Origin: Deltaproteobacteria bacterium
GTDB lineage: Bacteria; Desulfobacterota; Binatia; UTPRO1
Assembly: GCA_029262315.1 (NCBI GenBank)
Contig: JAJCZP010000282.1
Span: 1-45,243 of the forward strand
Length of the DNA: 45,243 bases
Direction of reading: 5' to 3'
Position 1 is the first letter of the stretch. Every line of letters starts with the position of its first letter. Below are positions 1 through 7,835 of the stretch, one piece after another. The position numbers and the translations under genes are program-made. Under the pieces are notes generated by a model that saw only the letters and a list, made by a program, of their open reading frames with translations, ran no database searches and had not been told where the DNA came from.

Positions 1-340
1 AGTCGGCCCGGGCCGCGTTCTGCTGTGCGAGCTCGAGATCAACCGCCGCTTGAAAGTCCCGGGGATCGAGGATCGCCAGCACGGCTCCCTCGGTGACGTC
101 GTCCCCTTCATCGACGGGGAACTCGATGATTCGACCGGAGACCTCGAACGCCATCTCGGCGTTCTGCGTCGCCTGCACTTTCCCGGGATACTCGAACGTC
201 GTGCCGGCCGAGCGCGCGCCGAGGGTGACCATTTTGATCGGACGGGCACCAACCACGGGAGCCGGGGGCTCGGAAGCGCATCCGGTGACGAGCACCACGC
301 CGAGCAGGGCACGCGCCAGAACCGTACGGAGGTCATCCAT
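1..340 (-). CDS. RND efflux periplasmic adaptor lipoprotein (5' part, cut by window edge)
   Basis: Only the first 113 codons are present; the gene runs off the left edge. The protein starts with a short hydrophobic signal ending in a lipobox (V-T-G-C, Cys21), so it should be lipid-anchored in the periplasm. Residues from about 34 on (FEYPGKVQATQNAEMAFEVS) followed by GRIIEFPVDEGDDVTEGAVL match the beta-barrel and first lipoyl half of membrane-fusion proteins that link an inner-membrane RND pump to a TolC channel. The ATG at 338-340 is supported by a GAAGGAG ribosome site at 352-358. The pump gene, if present, would lie outside the window. The family call is firm; the substrate is unknown. Confidence 0.85.
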   Translation of the reverse strand, partial: MDDLRTVLARALLGVVLVTGCASEPPAPVVGARPIKMVTLGARSAGTTFEYPGKVQATQNAEMAFEVSGRIIEFPVDEGDDVTEGAVLAILDPRDFQAAVDLELAQQNAARAD

Positions 341-509
341 TCGTGCGTTCGCTCCTTCTCTCGCCCCCGAGCACCGGCGATGGCTCGGCAGGACCCGCGG
401 CGCTGTGTAACCCAATGTTTCGCAACGAGCAAAGCGGCACCGGGGTCCCTCGAGCACCCGAAGACCGTGAGTTGAGCTTCGGGCCCCCAGTACGATAGAG
501 ACCCGGTCC

Positions 510-869
510 ATGGGTCGTACCAGGATACTGACTGGATTGTGGACGGTAGGTTGCTGTGGCGTCGTACTGGTCGTGGCCGGGTGCAATCTGGCGCCGCCCG
601 TCAGAATTCCGCAAGTCGAGGGCGTTCAGCGCGCCGTCAACGAGCCCCGCCAGGAACGCACGCGCACGTACCAGCGTTGCCTGAACGAAGCCTTGCGCGA
701 GCCGGACGGAGATCCGGCGCGCGATCAGGACGAGTTGGTCTCGTGTATGAAGGAAGCCGGGTTCGGCTTCCTCGCCGTCGCGGCCGACCATCGACGGGCC
801 CACTGCGAGACGGCTTTCCAGACGGCGGAGATCTTCCCAGACGCTTACTGCTTTCAGAAGCTCGAGTAG
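510..869 (+). CDS. Small hypothetical lipoprotein
   Basis: This 119-residue protein has a hydrophobic signal (residues about 9-24) ending in a clear lipobox V-A-G-C with Cys25, so export and lipidation are likely. The mature part is charged and contains four further cysteines (in QRCLNEAL, VSCMKEAGFG, AHCETAF and AYCFQKLE), possibly forming two disulphides. I recognise no family. It is divergent from the RND adaptor gene (169 bp between the starts) and ends 13 bp before the 3' end of the convergent M48 protease gene. An overlapping minus-strand reading frame (333-881) has no signal or family features and is treated as a shadow. The function is unknown. Confidence 0.6.
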   Translation: MGRTRILTGLWTVGCCGVVLVVAGCNLAPPVRIPQVEGVQRAVNEPRQERTRTYQRCLNEALREPDGDPARDQDELVSCMKEAGFGFLAVAADHRRAHCETAFQTAEIFPDAYCFQKLE

Positions 870-882
870 GGCACCGGGCACG

Positions 883-2370
883 CTACTCGGCAGGCGCGTC
901 CGGATCGACCGGCGGCACGAACTCCTCGGGAATCGGCAACTTCAGCAGATCCCCGGGAGCGAGGTCGCCGGACGCCACCATCCCGTTGGCCAGGAGCGCC
1001 ATCTCCGCCTTCCACGCACTGTCGGACCGATCGATGAGCGCATCGAGCTTCTCGCCCGGGCGTGCCTCCACGACCCGGAGCCGCGCATCCTTGACCTTGC
1101 TGCGGTCGGCGGAGGACAAGGGGCCAAAGCTGTCCGCGATCTTCTCGAGGGCGGCCCGCATCTTCGGAAACTTGTCAGGCGGCGCCGCGCCGGTGATCCG
1201 ATAGATCAAATCTCCGTAGCTGATCCACGTGACATCCATCATCGCGTCACGGCGCTTCCCGATCCCCCGAAGGGCGGACAGGCCGTTGATCCGCGTCGAT
1301 GCGGGCTCGGTCTCGAACCGCACCCCGGCCTGCTTCTCAAAATCGGCAACCGCGGCCCGCATATCATCCGCCTCCGTCGCCAACTGCAAGACGGCCAGCG
1401 CCGCACCCGTCCGCGGCCGTGCGGCCACGGCCTGCGACGTGTTCTGCGTCTGCCAGTTCGGGGGAAACGTCAGACTGAAGTTCATGACGGGGTGCAAAAA
1501 TCGGCCATCGACGAACACCCCCTCGGCGGGATTCGGGCCGACGCGCAAACCCTCCAACTCCGCGAGGAACCCCGCGCGCCCGGGCGCAATGGGATCGGCG
1601 GGCACCGCCGTGAGCTTGGCGGCGTTCTTCGCCGTGGCCTTTACGCGCTCCGGCGTCGATGGATGCGAGTCGAGGAAGGTCGCTTCGCGAACGCGCCCGG
1701 TGTGAAACACCTCATCGCGTTGCAGGGTCTCCATGAAAACGGTCATCTCCGCCGGATCCCATCCGGCCGCCGCAGCCATCTTCTGGCCGATTTTGTCCGC
1801 CTCGCGCTCCTGGCTACGACTGTAGGGGGACAGCACGAGGCTGCCTGCGAACCCTCCAACCCCACCCACGAGATTCCCGAGGTGACTGCTCACGAGACCC
1901 GCGGCAAACTTCCCGACACCCGTCACCAAGGCGAACGGCGCGCTCCGCGTTGCCCGCTGCACGGAATGGCGGGCTGCGACATGGCCGATCTCATGACCGA
2001 TGACATTCGCCAACTCCGCCTCGGAGTTGGCAATCGCAAGCAAGCCACGAGAAACGAACACGTACCCACCAGGGAGCGCGAACGCATTCGGCTCGTTCAT
2101 CTCGACGATGTGAAAATGGTAGGCGATGTCCTGTCGTGGCGAGTGCTGCGCGAGACGGTTACCGATACTCCGCACGTACTCCGCCGCCGCAACGTCCTCG
2201 ACGAAGCCCATCTGCTCCCGAACCTTCTCGGTTTCCTCACGCCCGATGCGCTTCTCACCCTCGACGGTCGTAAGGACCGCCTCAGGGCGCTTGCTCACCG
2301 GATTGATGGCACAGCCGGCACAGAACGCGGCCATGACCAGCAATCCCGCCACCACATGCTTCTGAACCAT
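883..2370 (-). CDS. M48-family zinc metalloprotease lipoprotein (BepA/LoiP-like)
   Basis: A 495-residue exported protease. Residues 1-20 form a lipoprotein signal (C-A-G-C, Cys20). The zinc site is HEIGH at 126-130, with the third ligand in EREAD (Glu190), the standard M48 arrangement. The middle (about 285-410) looks like an extra mixed alpha/beta domain, and the last 70 residues (RVVEARPGEKLDALIDRS, ending in LAPGDLLKLPIPEE) resemble a LysM or lysM-like segment. Known relatives act in outer-membrane protein quality control in the periplasm. The ATG at 2368-2370 has an AGGAGG site 8 bases upstream. It lies 100 bp downstream of the sigma54 activator gene on the same strand, so co-transcription is possible. 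Confidence 0.92.
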   Translation of the reverse strand: MVQKHVVAGLLVMAAFCAGCAINPVSKRPEAVLTTVEGEKRIGREETEKVREQMGFVEDVAAAEYVRSIGNRLAQHSPRQDIAYHFHIVEMNEPNAFALPGGYVFVSRGLLAIANSEAELANVIGHEIGHVAARHSVQRATRSAPFALVTGVGKFAAGLVSSHLGNLVGGVGGFAGSLVLSPYSRSQEREADKIGQKMAAAAGWDPAEMTVFMETLQRDEVFHTGRVREATFLDSHPSTPERVKATAKNAAKLTAVPADPIAPGRAGFLAELEGLRVGPNPAEGVFVDGRFLHPVMNFSLTFPPNWQTQNTSQAVAARPRTGAALAVLQLATEADDMRAAVADFEKQAGVRFETEPASTRINGLSALRGIGKRRDAMMDVTWISYGDLIYRITGAAPPDKFPKMRAALEKIADSFGPLSSADRSKVKDARLRVVEARPGEKLDALIDRSDSAWKAEMALLANGMVASGDLAPGDLLKLPIPEEFVPPVDPDAPAE

Positions 2371-2399
2371 GCTCGAGCCTCCTCACCAAAAGACTGGGA

Positions 2400-2418
2400 G
2401 CCTTCTCTTAGCGAAGGC
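2400..2418 (-). terminator. Weak candidate hairpin terminator after the NtrC-type gene
   Basis: A 6-bp perfect stem (GCCTTC/GAAGGC) with a 7-nt loop lies about 50 bases after the stop of the NtrC-type regulator. A TCTTTT stretch follows six bases later on the minus strand. The stem is short and the T run is offset, so termination may be weak or the hairpin may have no role. Confidence 0.3.
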
Positions 2419-2470
2419 AGTCGTGGATTGCGATCACGCTCGGGGGCGGGGGGCGGGGAGATCGAGGGAA

Positions 2471-3826
2471 TTAGGTAAGGTTCTTGTACTTGTTGAGCTT
2501 GTTGTAGAGCGTCTTTAGGCTAATCCCGAGCAGCGACGCCGCCCGTTCCTTGTTGCCGTCGCAGGAACCGAGCGTTGCCAAAATGAGTCGCTGTTCGACC
2601 TGATCCACGGACGCACCGATCTCGATCTCGAGGCGGGCGCCATCGGCCATACCACCGCCTCCGCCAGGATCCGGACCAGGCACCGGCAACGCCGCGACAT
2701 CGATCTCACGGTCGGCGAGAATGAACGCCCGTTGCACGAGGTTCCGAAGCTCTCGGACGTTTCCCGGCCACGGGTGTGCGGCGAGCCGCTCCATGGCCGC
2801 CGCCGAGAAGCGCTTGCTCGTCCCCTCGCTGGCGTTCAGCTCCGCGAGGCGGGCCTCGGCGAGAATCTCGACGTCGCCACGACGCTCGCGGAGCGGCGGC
2901 AACGCGATCGGGAACACGCTGAGCCGATACAGCAGATCCTGTCGAAGCTTGCCTGCCGCCACCGCCTCTTCGGGATCGCGATTGGTCGCCGCCACGATCC
3001 GGACGTCGATCGCAAGCTCCTTCTCGCCGCCGATCCGCATCACGGTACCGGTCTCGAGCACGCGCAAGAGCTTCACCTGCAGCTCGAGCGGCATCTCCGT
3101 GAGCTCGTCCAGAAAGAGTGTGCCACCGCTGGCCCGCTCGAAGTACCCCTTGTGCGCACGATCCGCGCCGGTGAAGCTGCCGCGCTCGTGTCCGAAAATC
3201 TCGCTCTCAATGAGCTGTGGCGAAACCGCCCCGCAGTTGAGCGCCACGAAGGGCTGCCGCCGACGGCGGCTGAGCTCGTGCACCGTCTGTGCAACCAGCT
3301 CCTTCCCAGTACCGCTCTCGCCCTGCACAAAAACGCTAGCAGTCGTAGGCGCTACCCGCGCGATCAAGTCGTAGACGGCCGCCATCGCCGGCGAACGTCC
3401 GATCAACGGCCCGAAGCGCCCGAGCTCTCGCAGCTCGGAGCGAAGACTCGCAATTTCGTCGTGCAGCTCCTGCCGGCGCGCGACGTTCAAAAGCATGGCG
3501 CGGATGCGCTGCAGATCGACGGGCTTGGTCAGGTAGTCCGTCACGCCCAAGCGGAGCGCCGTAATCACCGATTCGACCGTCGCGTTGCCAGTAATGAGGA
3601 CGAAATCAACCGCGGGCGCCCCTTCGAACACCGGCAGAAGATCCACCCCGGTGCCATCGGGAAGACTGACGTCGACCAACGCAAGGTCGGGAACGCGCGC
3701 TCCGACCACCGCACGCGCCTCGGCGAGACTCCCCGCGGTCTCGAGCGAAAATCCCTCTTGGCGCACCACTTCGGCGAGTGCCTCGCGAAACGCGACGTCG
3801 TCATCGACGAGAAGTGCGTGCGGCAT
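2471..3826 (-). CDS. NtrC-family sigma54-dependent response regulator
   Basis: A 451-residue three-domain regulator. The receiver domain (1-120) carries the acidic pair D8/D9 and the phosphoacceptor D52. The AAA+ domain has Walker A GESGTGKE (169-176), the sigma54-contact loop as GSFTGA (216-221, a tolerated variant of GAFTGA), Walker B GTLFLDE (235-241) and the R-finger region LPPLRERRGDVE. The C-terminus (about 405-451) is a Fis-type helix-turn-helix (NKERAASLLGISLKTLYNKL). Such proteins activate sigma54 promoters on phosphorylation. The start lies 7 bp after the stop of the stand-alone receiver gene, so the two are co-transcribed, and a histidine kinase is divergent. I found no well-spaced -24/-12 site in the window. 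Confidence 0.95.
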   Translation of the reverse strand: MPHALLVDDDVAFREALAEVVRQEGFSLETAGSLAEARAVVGARVPDLALVDVSLPDGTGVDLLPVFEGAPAVDFVLITGNATVESVITALRLGVTDYLTKPVDLQRIRAMLLNVARRQELHDEIASLRSELRELGRFGPLIGRSPAMAAVYDLIARVAPTTASVFVQGESGTGKELVAQTVHELSRRRRQPFVALNCGAVSPQLIESEIFGHERGSFTGADRAHKGYFERASGGTLFLDELTEMPLELQVKLLRVLETGTVMRIGGEKELAIDVRIVAATNRDPEEAVAAGKLRQDLLYRLSVFPIALPPLRERRGDVEILAEARLAELNASEGTSKRFSAAAMERLAAHPWPGNVRELRNLVQRAFILADREIDVAALPVPGPDPGGGGGMADGARLEIEIGASVDQVEQRLILATLGSCDGNKERAASLLGISLKTLYNKLNKYKNLT

Positions 3827-3833
3827 TCGCCCG

Positions 3834-4211
3834 CTACCCGTGCTCCGGCAGCGCGCGGCGCAGCACCTCGATCAACAGCGGGAGGGCGATCGGCTTCAGG
3901 AGATAGGCGGCCGCACCCCCGACGAGCGCCCGATCGCGTCCACCGGGCTCATCGAAACCCGTCATCAGAATCACGGGCGGCGGAGCCTGCTGGCGGCGGA
4001 CGCATGCGAGCACCGTCGCACCTCCACCACCGGGAAGGCGCACATCACTCAGCACGACGTCGAAGCTCTCTTCCTCGACGGCCCGACACGCCTCCGTCGC
4101 ACTTTTCGTGGCGTGAACCTGGAACCCATGAAGGGCGATCGCCTCTCCCAACGCCTCACGCAGGGGCGCGTCATCTTCGACGAGGAGTAGACGTCGTGGC
4201 TGCTCACTCAC
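3834..4211 (-). CDS. Stand-alone response regulator receiver protein
   Basis: A 125-residue CheY-like receiver with no output domain. Acidic pocket D13/D14, phosphoacceptor D56 (VVLSDVRLPG), switch Thr in LMTGFD and the conserved Lys in LLKPI are all present. I place the start at GTG 4209-4211 because a very strong ribosome site (AAAGGAGGT, 4215-4223) precedes it; the longer frame to 4283 crosses the palindrome at 4227-4244 and adds non-homologous residues. It is the first gene of a two-gene unit with the NtrC-type activator and is divergent from the histidine kinase at 4378. It may act as a phosphate sink or as an intermediate with the kinase. Confidence 0.9.
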   Translation of the reverse strand: MSEQPRRLLLVEDDAPLREALGEAIALHGFQVHATKSATEACRAVEEESFDVVLSDVRLPGGGGATVLACVRRQQAPPPVILMTGFDEPGGRDRALVGGAAAYLLKPIALPLLIEVLRRALPEHG

Positions 4212-4226
4212 AGAACCTCCTTTGCC

Positions 4227-4244
4227 CGACGTTGGCCAACGTCG
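4227..4244. promoter_or_regulatory. 18-bp perfect palindrome between divergent two-component genes
   Basis: CGACGTTGGCCAACGTCG reads identically on both strands. It lies 15 bp from the receiver GTG start and 133 bp from the kinase ATG, in the only intergenic space shared by the two transcription units. Its position and perfect dyad symmetry fit a dimeric regulator's operator. Which protein binds it cannot be told from the sequence. Confidence 0.5.
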
Positions 4245-4377
4245 AGTTGAAAAGCAAGCCGGCCAGCACCGAATGCGCGGCACCGACTTGCACTGTACGG
4301 GCAGAATCCGTCACAACGGGAAGGCGACCCCAAGGCGGCGCACGAAATCCGTGAACGCGCAGGCTCAAAGAGGACCC

Positions 4378-6108
4378 ATGCCCTGGTGGGCACCCTACGG
4401 TGCGGGACTGTTGGCGCTGCTGCTCAGCGTCGGCGTCTGGCGCGCACTCGAGCGCGCCGAGCAAGCAAGCGTCGATCGAGCAGCCTCCATGTCGACCGGG
4501 ATGCTGGAGGCCGAGCTGGCGGGACGCATCACCTCGATCTCCAACGCACTCAGCAAACTGGCCGCCCATACCGAGCTGCTCCGAGGCATCGTCACGAAGC
4601 AAGACGGCGACCTCGAGGGCATTCGGCGACTCGCAATCGATGCCTGGATCTTCGACGCCCGCCGTATTGTGGAGACCTACCCCAGCACGCTGTCGATCGA
4701 GTTCCTCTGGGCCGACTTCACGTGGCGCGGCGCACTGCATGCGCCCGTCCCGACCAGCCGACCTCCCGACCCACTGACGGAGCGGCCGCTCGTACCGATC
4801 AAAGCGTCCCAGAACGCGTTCGACATGGCGCGCGAAGAACACGGCCCGGCGATTAGCGACCCCTTCGAGCTCGAGGGCGGGCACGTCGGCTTTCGCATCA
4901 TCGAACCGGTGTTTCGCGGGCAACAACTCGATGGCTACATCAGTGGAATCGTCCGCGCCGACGATCTCGTCGGCAGCGTGATCGGCGAGCAGGCGGATGA
5001 CTACTCTCTGCTCGTCACCGCTGATCCGTATGTGATCTACCCGACCGCCGCGCAGTCTCGCGACCGGAACGGTTGGCTGCACACCGGCCGTCTGGACCTG
5101 CCAGGCGGAACGACATGGACGCTCACCGTGGGCGCACGGGGCAAGCTGTTCACCCGCCTCAACACACTCCTGCCCGAGTTGTTCCTCGCGGGCGCGCTGG
5201 CGATCTCGCTCCTGATAATGCTCAGCCTGCGCTTCGCGCGAACAGCGAGCCTGCGGACGCGCGATCTCCATACGCTGACACGCGAGCTCGAAGATCGGGT
5301 GCGCGCCCGGACGACCGAGCTCGCCACTGCCAACAGCACGCTCCGAAGCGAGAACGAGCTTCGCCGACTGGCCCAACGACATCTCGCCCGCTCGAACGAC
5401 GATCTCCGGCAATTCGCGGCTCTGGTGTCGCACGAGCTTCGCCAGCCGCTGGCGACCATGCAGATCTGGTCGGACCTGCTGACCGCCAACTTCACCGAGG
5501 CCCTCGGCGACCAGGGACGCGGCTATCTCGACAAGCTGGCGGCGTCGGTCGCCCGCATGACACGCCTCATCGAGGGCGAGCTGAAGCTCGCGCACGTCGC
5601 GTATGCCGACGTGACCCACGAACGGGTGGACGTCGGCGAGCTCCTGGAACAACTTGCGGCCGACGTCGAGCCGGAACTCTCCGCGGTGCGCGGACGGATC
5701 GAAACGACCGAGCTTCCCGCCCTCGATGCCGACCCAGCACAGCTGCAACAGGTGTTCCGCAACCTCATCGAGAACGCAATCAAGTACCACCGCCCCGACG
5801 TCCCGCTCATCATCAGCATCGAGGGGCGTCTGGTCTCGGGCTCCGCGGGCGAATCCGTGTGCGAAATCGTCGTTCGCGACAATGGGCGAGGATTCGACAC
5901 GAGCGACGCCGATGCGATCTTCTCCATCTTTCGTCGCCTCGAAGAAGAGACGACGCCGGGCTCCGGAATAGGGCTCGCGATCTGTCGGCGCATCGTGGAG
6001 CGCCACGGCGGTTCGATCGCCGCCGAGGGTCATCCCGGCGCGGGCGCGACGTTCCGCATCCTGCTTCCCGCCGAACACGACAGCGTGCCGCGCGTCGCCC
6101 AGTCGTAG
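4378..6108 (+). CDS. Membrane sensor histidine kinase with CHASE-like extracytoplasmic domain
   Basis: A 576-residue kinase. One transmembrane helix near residues 7-21 and a second near 267-284 bracket a roughly 245-residue periplasmic sensor that resembles CHASE-type domains. A coiled coil (about 290-340) leads to HisKA with the phosphorylated His352 (SHELRQPL). The ATPase domain has the N box (NLIENAIKYH, Asn462/Asn466), G1 (DNGRGFD from 501) and G2 (GSGIGLAI from 528). The ATG at 4378 follows an AGAGG site; upstream in-frame starts lack one. It has no attached receiver, so the two response regulators on the other strand are its likely partners. The signal sensed is unknown. Confidence 0.92.
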   Translation: MPWWAPYGAGLLALLLSVGVWRALERAEQASVDRAASMSTGMLEAELAGRITSISNALSKLAAHTELLRGIVTKQDGDLEGIRRLAIDAWIFDARRIVETYPSTLSIEFLWADFTWRGALHAPVPTSRPPDPLTERPLVPIKASQNAFDMAREEHGPAISDPFELEGGHVGFRIIEPVFRGQQLDGYISGIVRADDLVGSVIGEQADDYSLLVTADPYVIYPTAAQSRDRNGWLHTGRLDLPGGTTWTLTVGARGKLFTRLNTLLPELFLAGALAISLLIMLSLRFARTASLRTRDLHTLTRELEDRVRARTTELATANSTLRSENELRRLAQRHLARSNDDLRQFAALVSHELRQPLATMQIWSDLLTANFTEALGDQGRGYLDKLAASVARMTRLIEGELKLAHVAYADVTHERVDVGELLEQLAADVEPELSAVRGRIETTELPALDADPAQLQQVFRNLIENAIKYHRPDVPLIISIEGRLVSGSAGESVCEIVVRDNGRGFDTSDADAIFSIFRRLEEETTPGSGIGLAICRRIVERHGGSIAAEGHPGAGATFRILLPAEHDSVPRVAQS

Positions 6109-6143
6109 CCGGGTCGCGGCAGCGAGGTTACCCACCGGCCGTC

Positions 6144-6548
6144 TCACGCTCGATGCGCCAACTTCCAGGTGTACAGGGCTCGACGAATGCGATCCGCTTT
6201 GAGGTCGAGTGTCTCGCAGATGGTCTCGAAGCTGCAGAGCCAGGTATGGTCGTGCGCCGCAATCCAATCACGGGTGCTGGCGTACAGCTGCCGGGACTTC
6301 GCGGATTTGGCGTGGACCGTTCGGATGTAGGAGCGGATGGCCTCCTCGAGAATGGCAAGCAGGAGACGCTCGGCAGGCGGCCGCTTGTCGCGCTCGTGCT
6401 CCAGCGCGACGAGAAGCAATTCTGGATGATAGGGATCACGGCCGCCAATCTCGTAGCGCTCGCGGCGGCGGCGCTTCCGTGAAGGGCGGGCACCGCCGAG
6501 GGGGGGGACCTCGGCGGTGCCTTCTGAGGCGCGTGGCAGCACGCGCAT
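6144..6548 (-). CDS. Hypothetical protein with C-terminal helix-turn-helix-like motif
   Basis: About 134 residues from ATG 6546-6548, which has AAAGGG just upstream; a GTG at 6657-6659 would give 171 residues but lacks a clear ribosome site. A basic run (RKRRRRER) is followed by an amphipathic helix rich in Leu/Ala (LLLVALEHERDKRPPAERLL) and a C-terminal stretch (FETICETLDLKADRIRRAL) that looks like a helix-turn-helix. I recall similar small unnamed proteins in deltaproteobacterial genomes with a conserved W-x-FSFENICE-like core, so a nucleic-acid-binding role is plausible but unproven. The gene runs convergent to the kinase, 35 bp away. A strong hairpin sits inside its 5' end. Confidence 0.6.
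   Translation of the reverse strand: MRVLPRASEGTAEVPPLGGARPSRKRRRRERYEIGGRDPYHPELLLVALEHERDKRPPAERLLLAILEEAIRSYIRTVHAKSAKSRQLYASTRDWIAAHDHTWLCSFETICETLDLKADRIRRALYTWKLAHRA
6489..6521. other. 13-bp perfect hairpin with G/C homopolymer loop
   Basis: Positions 6489-6501 pair perfectly with 6509-6521, leaving a 7-nt loop of six G and one A on the plus strand. GAA (6481-6483) and TTC (6522-6524) can add three more pairs after a bulge. It lies in the first 20 codons of the minus-strand hypothetical gene, far from any plus-strand stop, so a simple terminator role is not obvious. Confidence 0.6.
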
Positions 6549-6838
6549 GCGACCCTTTGCGTCGCGGCACTCACTCGACCGCGTCTTGGCAGGGACAAGT
6601 GGAGAAGCCGTCCTCGCGGCTTCCTCTCGGCTAGCTGCTACTGCGATCGAGTACGACACGTGAGCCTACATTGCAGCTGGCGTGCCAGAGAGCCTCGCCC
6701 CTGAAATCAAGGACTTCCGGTGGCCCGCATCGGGCTCGCCACCCGAACGTGTAAGATATTCAGCGACGAGCCGCCTCTCGTGTAAGTTCTGCCAACGCTC
6801 CCGGCCCGCACCCCGCCTTCGCCCAATCCCGCGTCGCG

Positions 6839-6867
6839 TTGACGGACCCCCCAGGCACGGCTAGCCT
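6839..6867 (+). promoter_or_regulatory. Candidate sigma70-type promoter of mlaA
   Basis: TTGACG at 6839-6844 and TAGCCT at 6862-6867 are separated by 17 bp, the optimal spacing, and lie about 115 bp upstream of the mlaA start. The -35 box matches 5 of 6 consensus bases and the -10 box 3 of 6. The rest of the stretch from 6660 to 6982 contains no gene that I can support; a short inverted repeat CTGGC-GT-GCCAG sits near 6676. Confidence 0.4.
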
Positions 6868-6982
6868 ACGAAACGGTACCGGTCCCAAGCCGAGCAGCGC
6901 GACGGCACCGACCGGGACCGACCTCGGCGGCTCTGACCCGAGCGAGCTGCGGTGTGCGGTGTGTGGTGGGGAAGGAGCAACC

Positions 6983-7831
6983 GTGAAGCCATTCTGTGTG
7001 AGCCCACACTCGAGACAACGTCTGGCCTTTGCCGTGGCCGTGCTGCTGGCCCTCGCTTGCGTCGAATCGTCCGCCGCGGCCGAGCGTGCCAACGCCGAGC
7101 CCAGCACCCAGGCGACGGAACCACTCGAGGATCCGCTGTTCGACGAGTTCGACGAGGAGTTCGAGGGGCCGACGGGCTTCCCCGACCCACTCGAACCACT
7201 GAACCGCGGCACCCTCCGTTTCAACCAGCGGGTCGACGCCTTGCTGATCGAGCCCGTCGCACGGTTGTACCGCTTCGTGGTTCCCAATCAGGTGCGCCAT
7301 GGCTTCCGACGGATCCTGGCCAACCTGAACTCCCCCGCGATCCTGGTCAACGACCTCCTGCAACGCGAATGGCGCGATGGCGGCGTCACCGCGACCCGTT
7401 TCATGCTCAACAGTACCCTCGGCGTTGGGGGCATCTTCGATCCAGCCCGCGACTTCGGCTACGAACCGCACAGCTCAGACTTCGGACAGACGATGGCCCT
7501 CGAGGGCGTGGCGAGCGGCCCGTTCCTCATGCTCCCCGTGGCAGGTCCGACGACCATGCGAGACGGCCTCGGCTACCTCGTCGACATCATGTTCCAACCG
7601 ACGACGTACCTCCTCGGGGGTGCCGACCAGATTCTGCATTCGGCTGTTCGCGGCGGCAGCGCGGGCTTGGCAACGCGAGACGCGAATGCGGAGGCGATCC
7701 GGGCGCTCGAGGAATCCTCCATCGACTACTATGCGGCGCTCCGGAGCGCCTACTACCAACACCGCACCGCGGAGATCTGGAAACGTCGCGGCCATCGCCG
7801 AGAGGCGGTCGAGCTTGCGGCGCCCGAGTGA
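6983..7831 (+). CDS. mlaA: MlaA (VacJ) family outer-membrane lipid-asymmetry protein
   Basis: A 282-residue exported protein. It has the family hallmark DPLEPLNR (68-75) followed by FNQRVD, then LNSPAILVNDLLQ, RFMLNSTLGVGGIFDPA and GPFLMLPVAGPTTMRDGLG, all typical of MlaA. MlaA removes misplaced phospholipids from the outer leaflet of the outer membrane and hands them to MlaC. The GTG at 6983 has a good AAGGAG site; longer readings to 6839 add a non-conserved stretch before the signal peptide. The signal (FAVAVLLALACVESSAAA) has a possible lipobox-like A-L-A-C, though the usual family lipobox is not clear. It ends 4 bp before the convergent MlaC-type gene. Confidence 0.92.
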   Translation: MKPFCVSPHSRQRLAFAVAVLLALACVESSAAAERANAEPSTQATEPLEDPLFDEFDEEFEGPTGFPDPLEPLNRGTLRFNQRVDALLIEPVARLYRFVVPNQVRHGFRRILANLNSPAILVNDLLQREWRDGGVTATRFMLNSTLGVGGIFDPARDFGYEPHSSDFGQTMALEGVASGPFLMLPVAGPTTMRDGLGYLVDIMFQPTTYLLGGADQILHSAVRGGSAGLATRDANAEAIRALEESSIDYYAALRSAYYQHRTAEIWKRRGHRREAVELAAPE

Positions 7832-7835
7832 CCGG

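Noticed and set aside
2441-2459. G-rich run (G5-C-G6-C-G4) as a possible G-quadruplex
   Set aside because: Only three uninterrupted G tracts are clear, and the local base composition makes such runs likely by chance.
4278-4292. Sigma54 -24/-12-like sequence (CGGCAC...TTGCA) upstream of the histidine kinase
   Set aside because: The GG-to-GC spacing is 9 bases; sigma54 promoters need 10 almost without exception. The nearby NtrC-type activator makes it tempting but the spacing fails.
2732-4354. Plus-strand open frame of 540 codons opposite the response regulators
   Set aside because: It overlaps two clear regulator genes in antisense and has no domain or start signal.
4204-6267. Long minus-strand open frame (687 codons) opposite the histidine kinase
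   Set aside because: It is a GC-driven antisense shadow: the plus-strand kinase has all catalytic motifs, while this frame has no domain, no ribosome site and a low-complexity Arg/Gly/Asp-rich composition.
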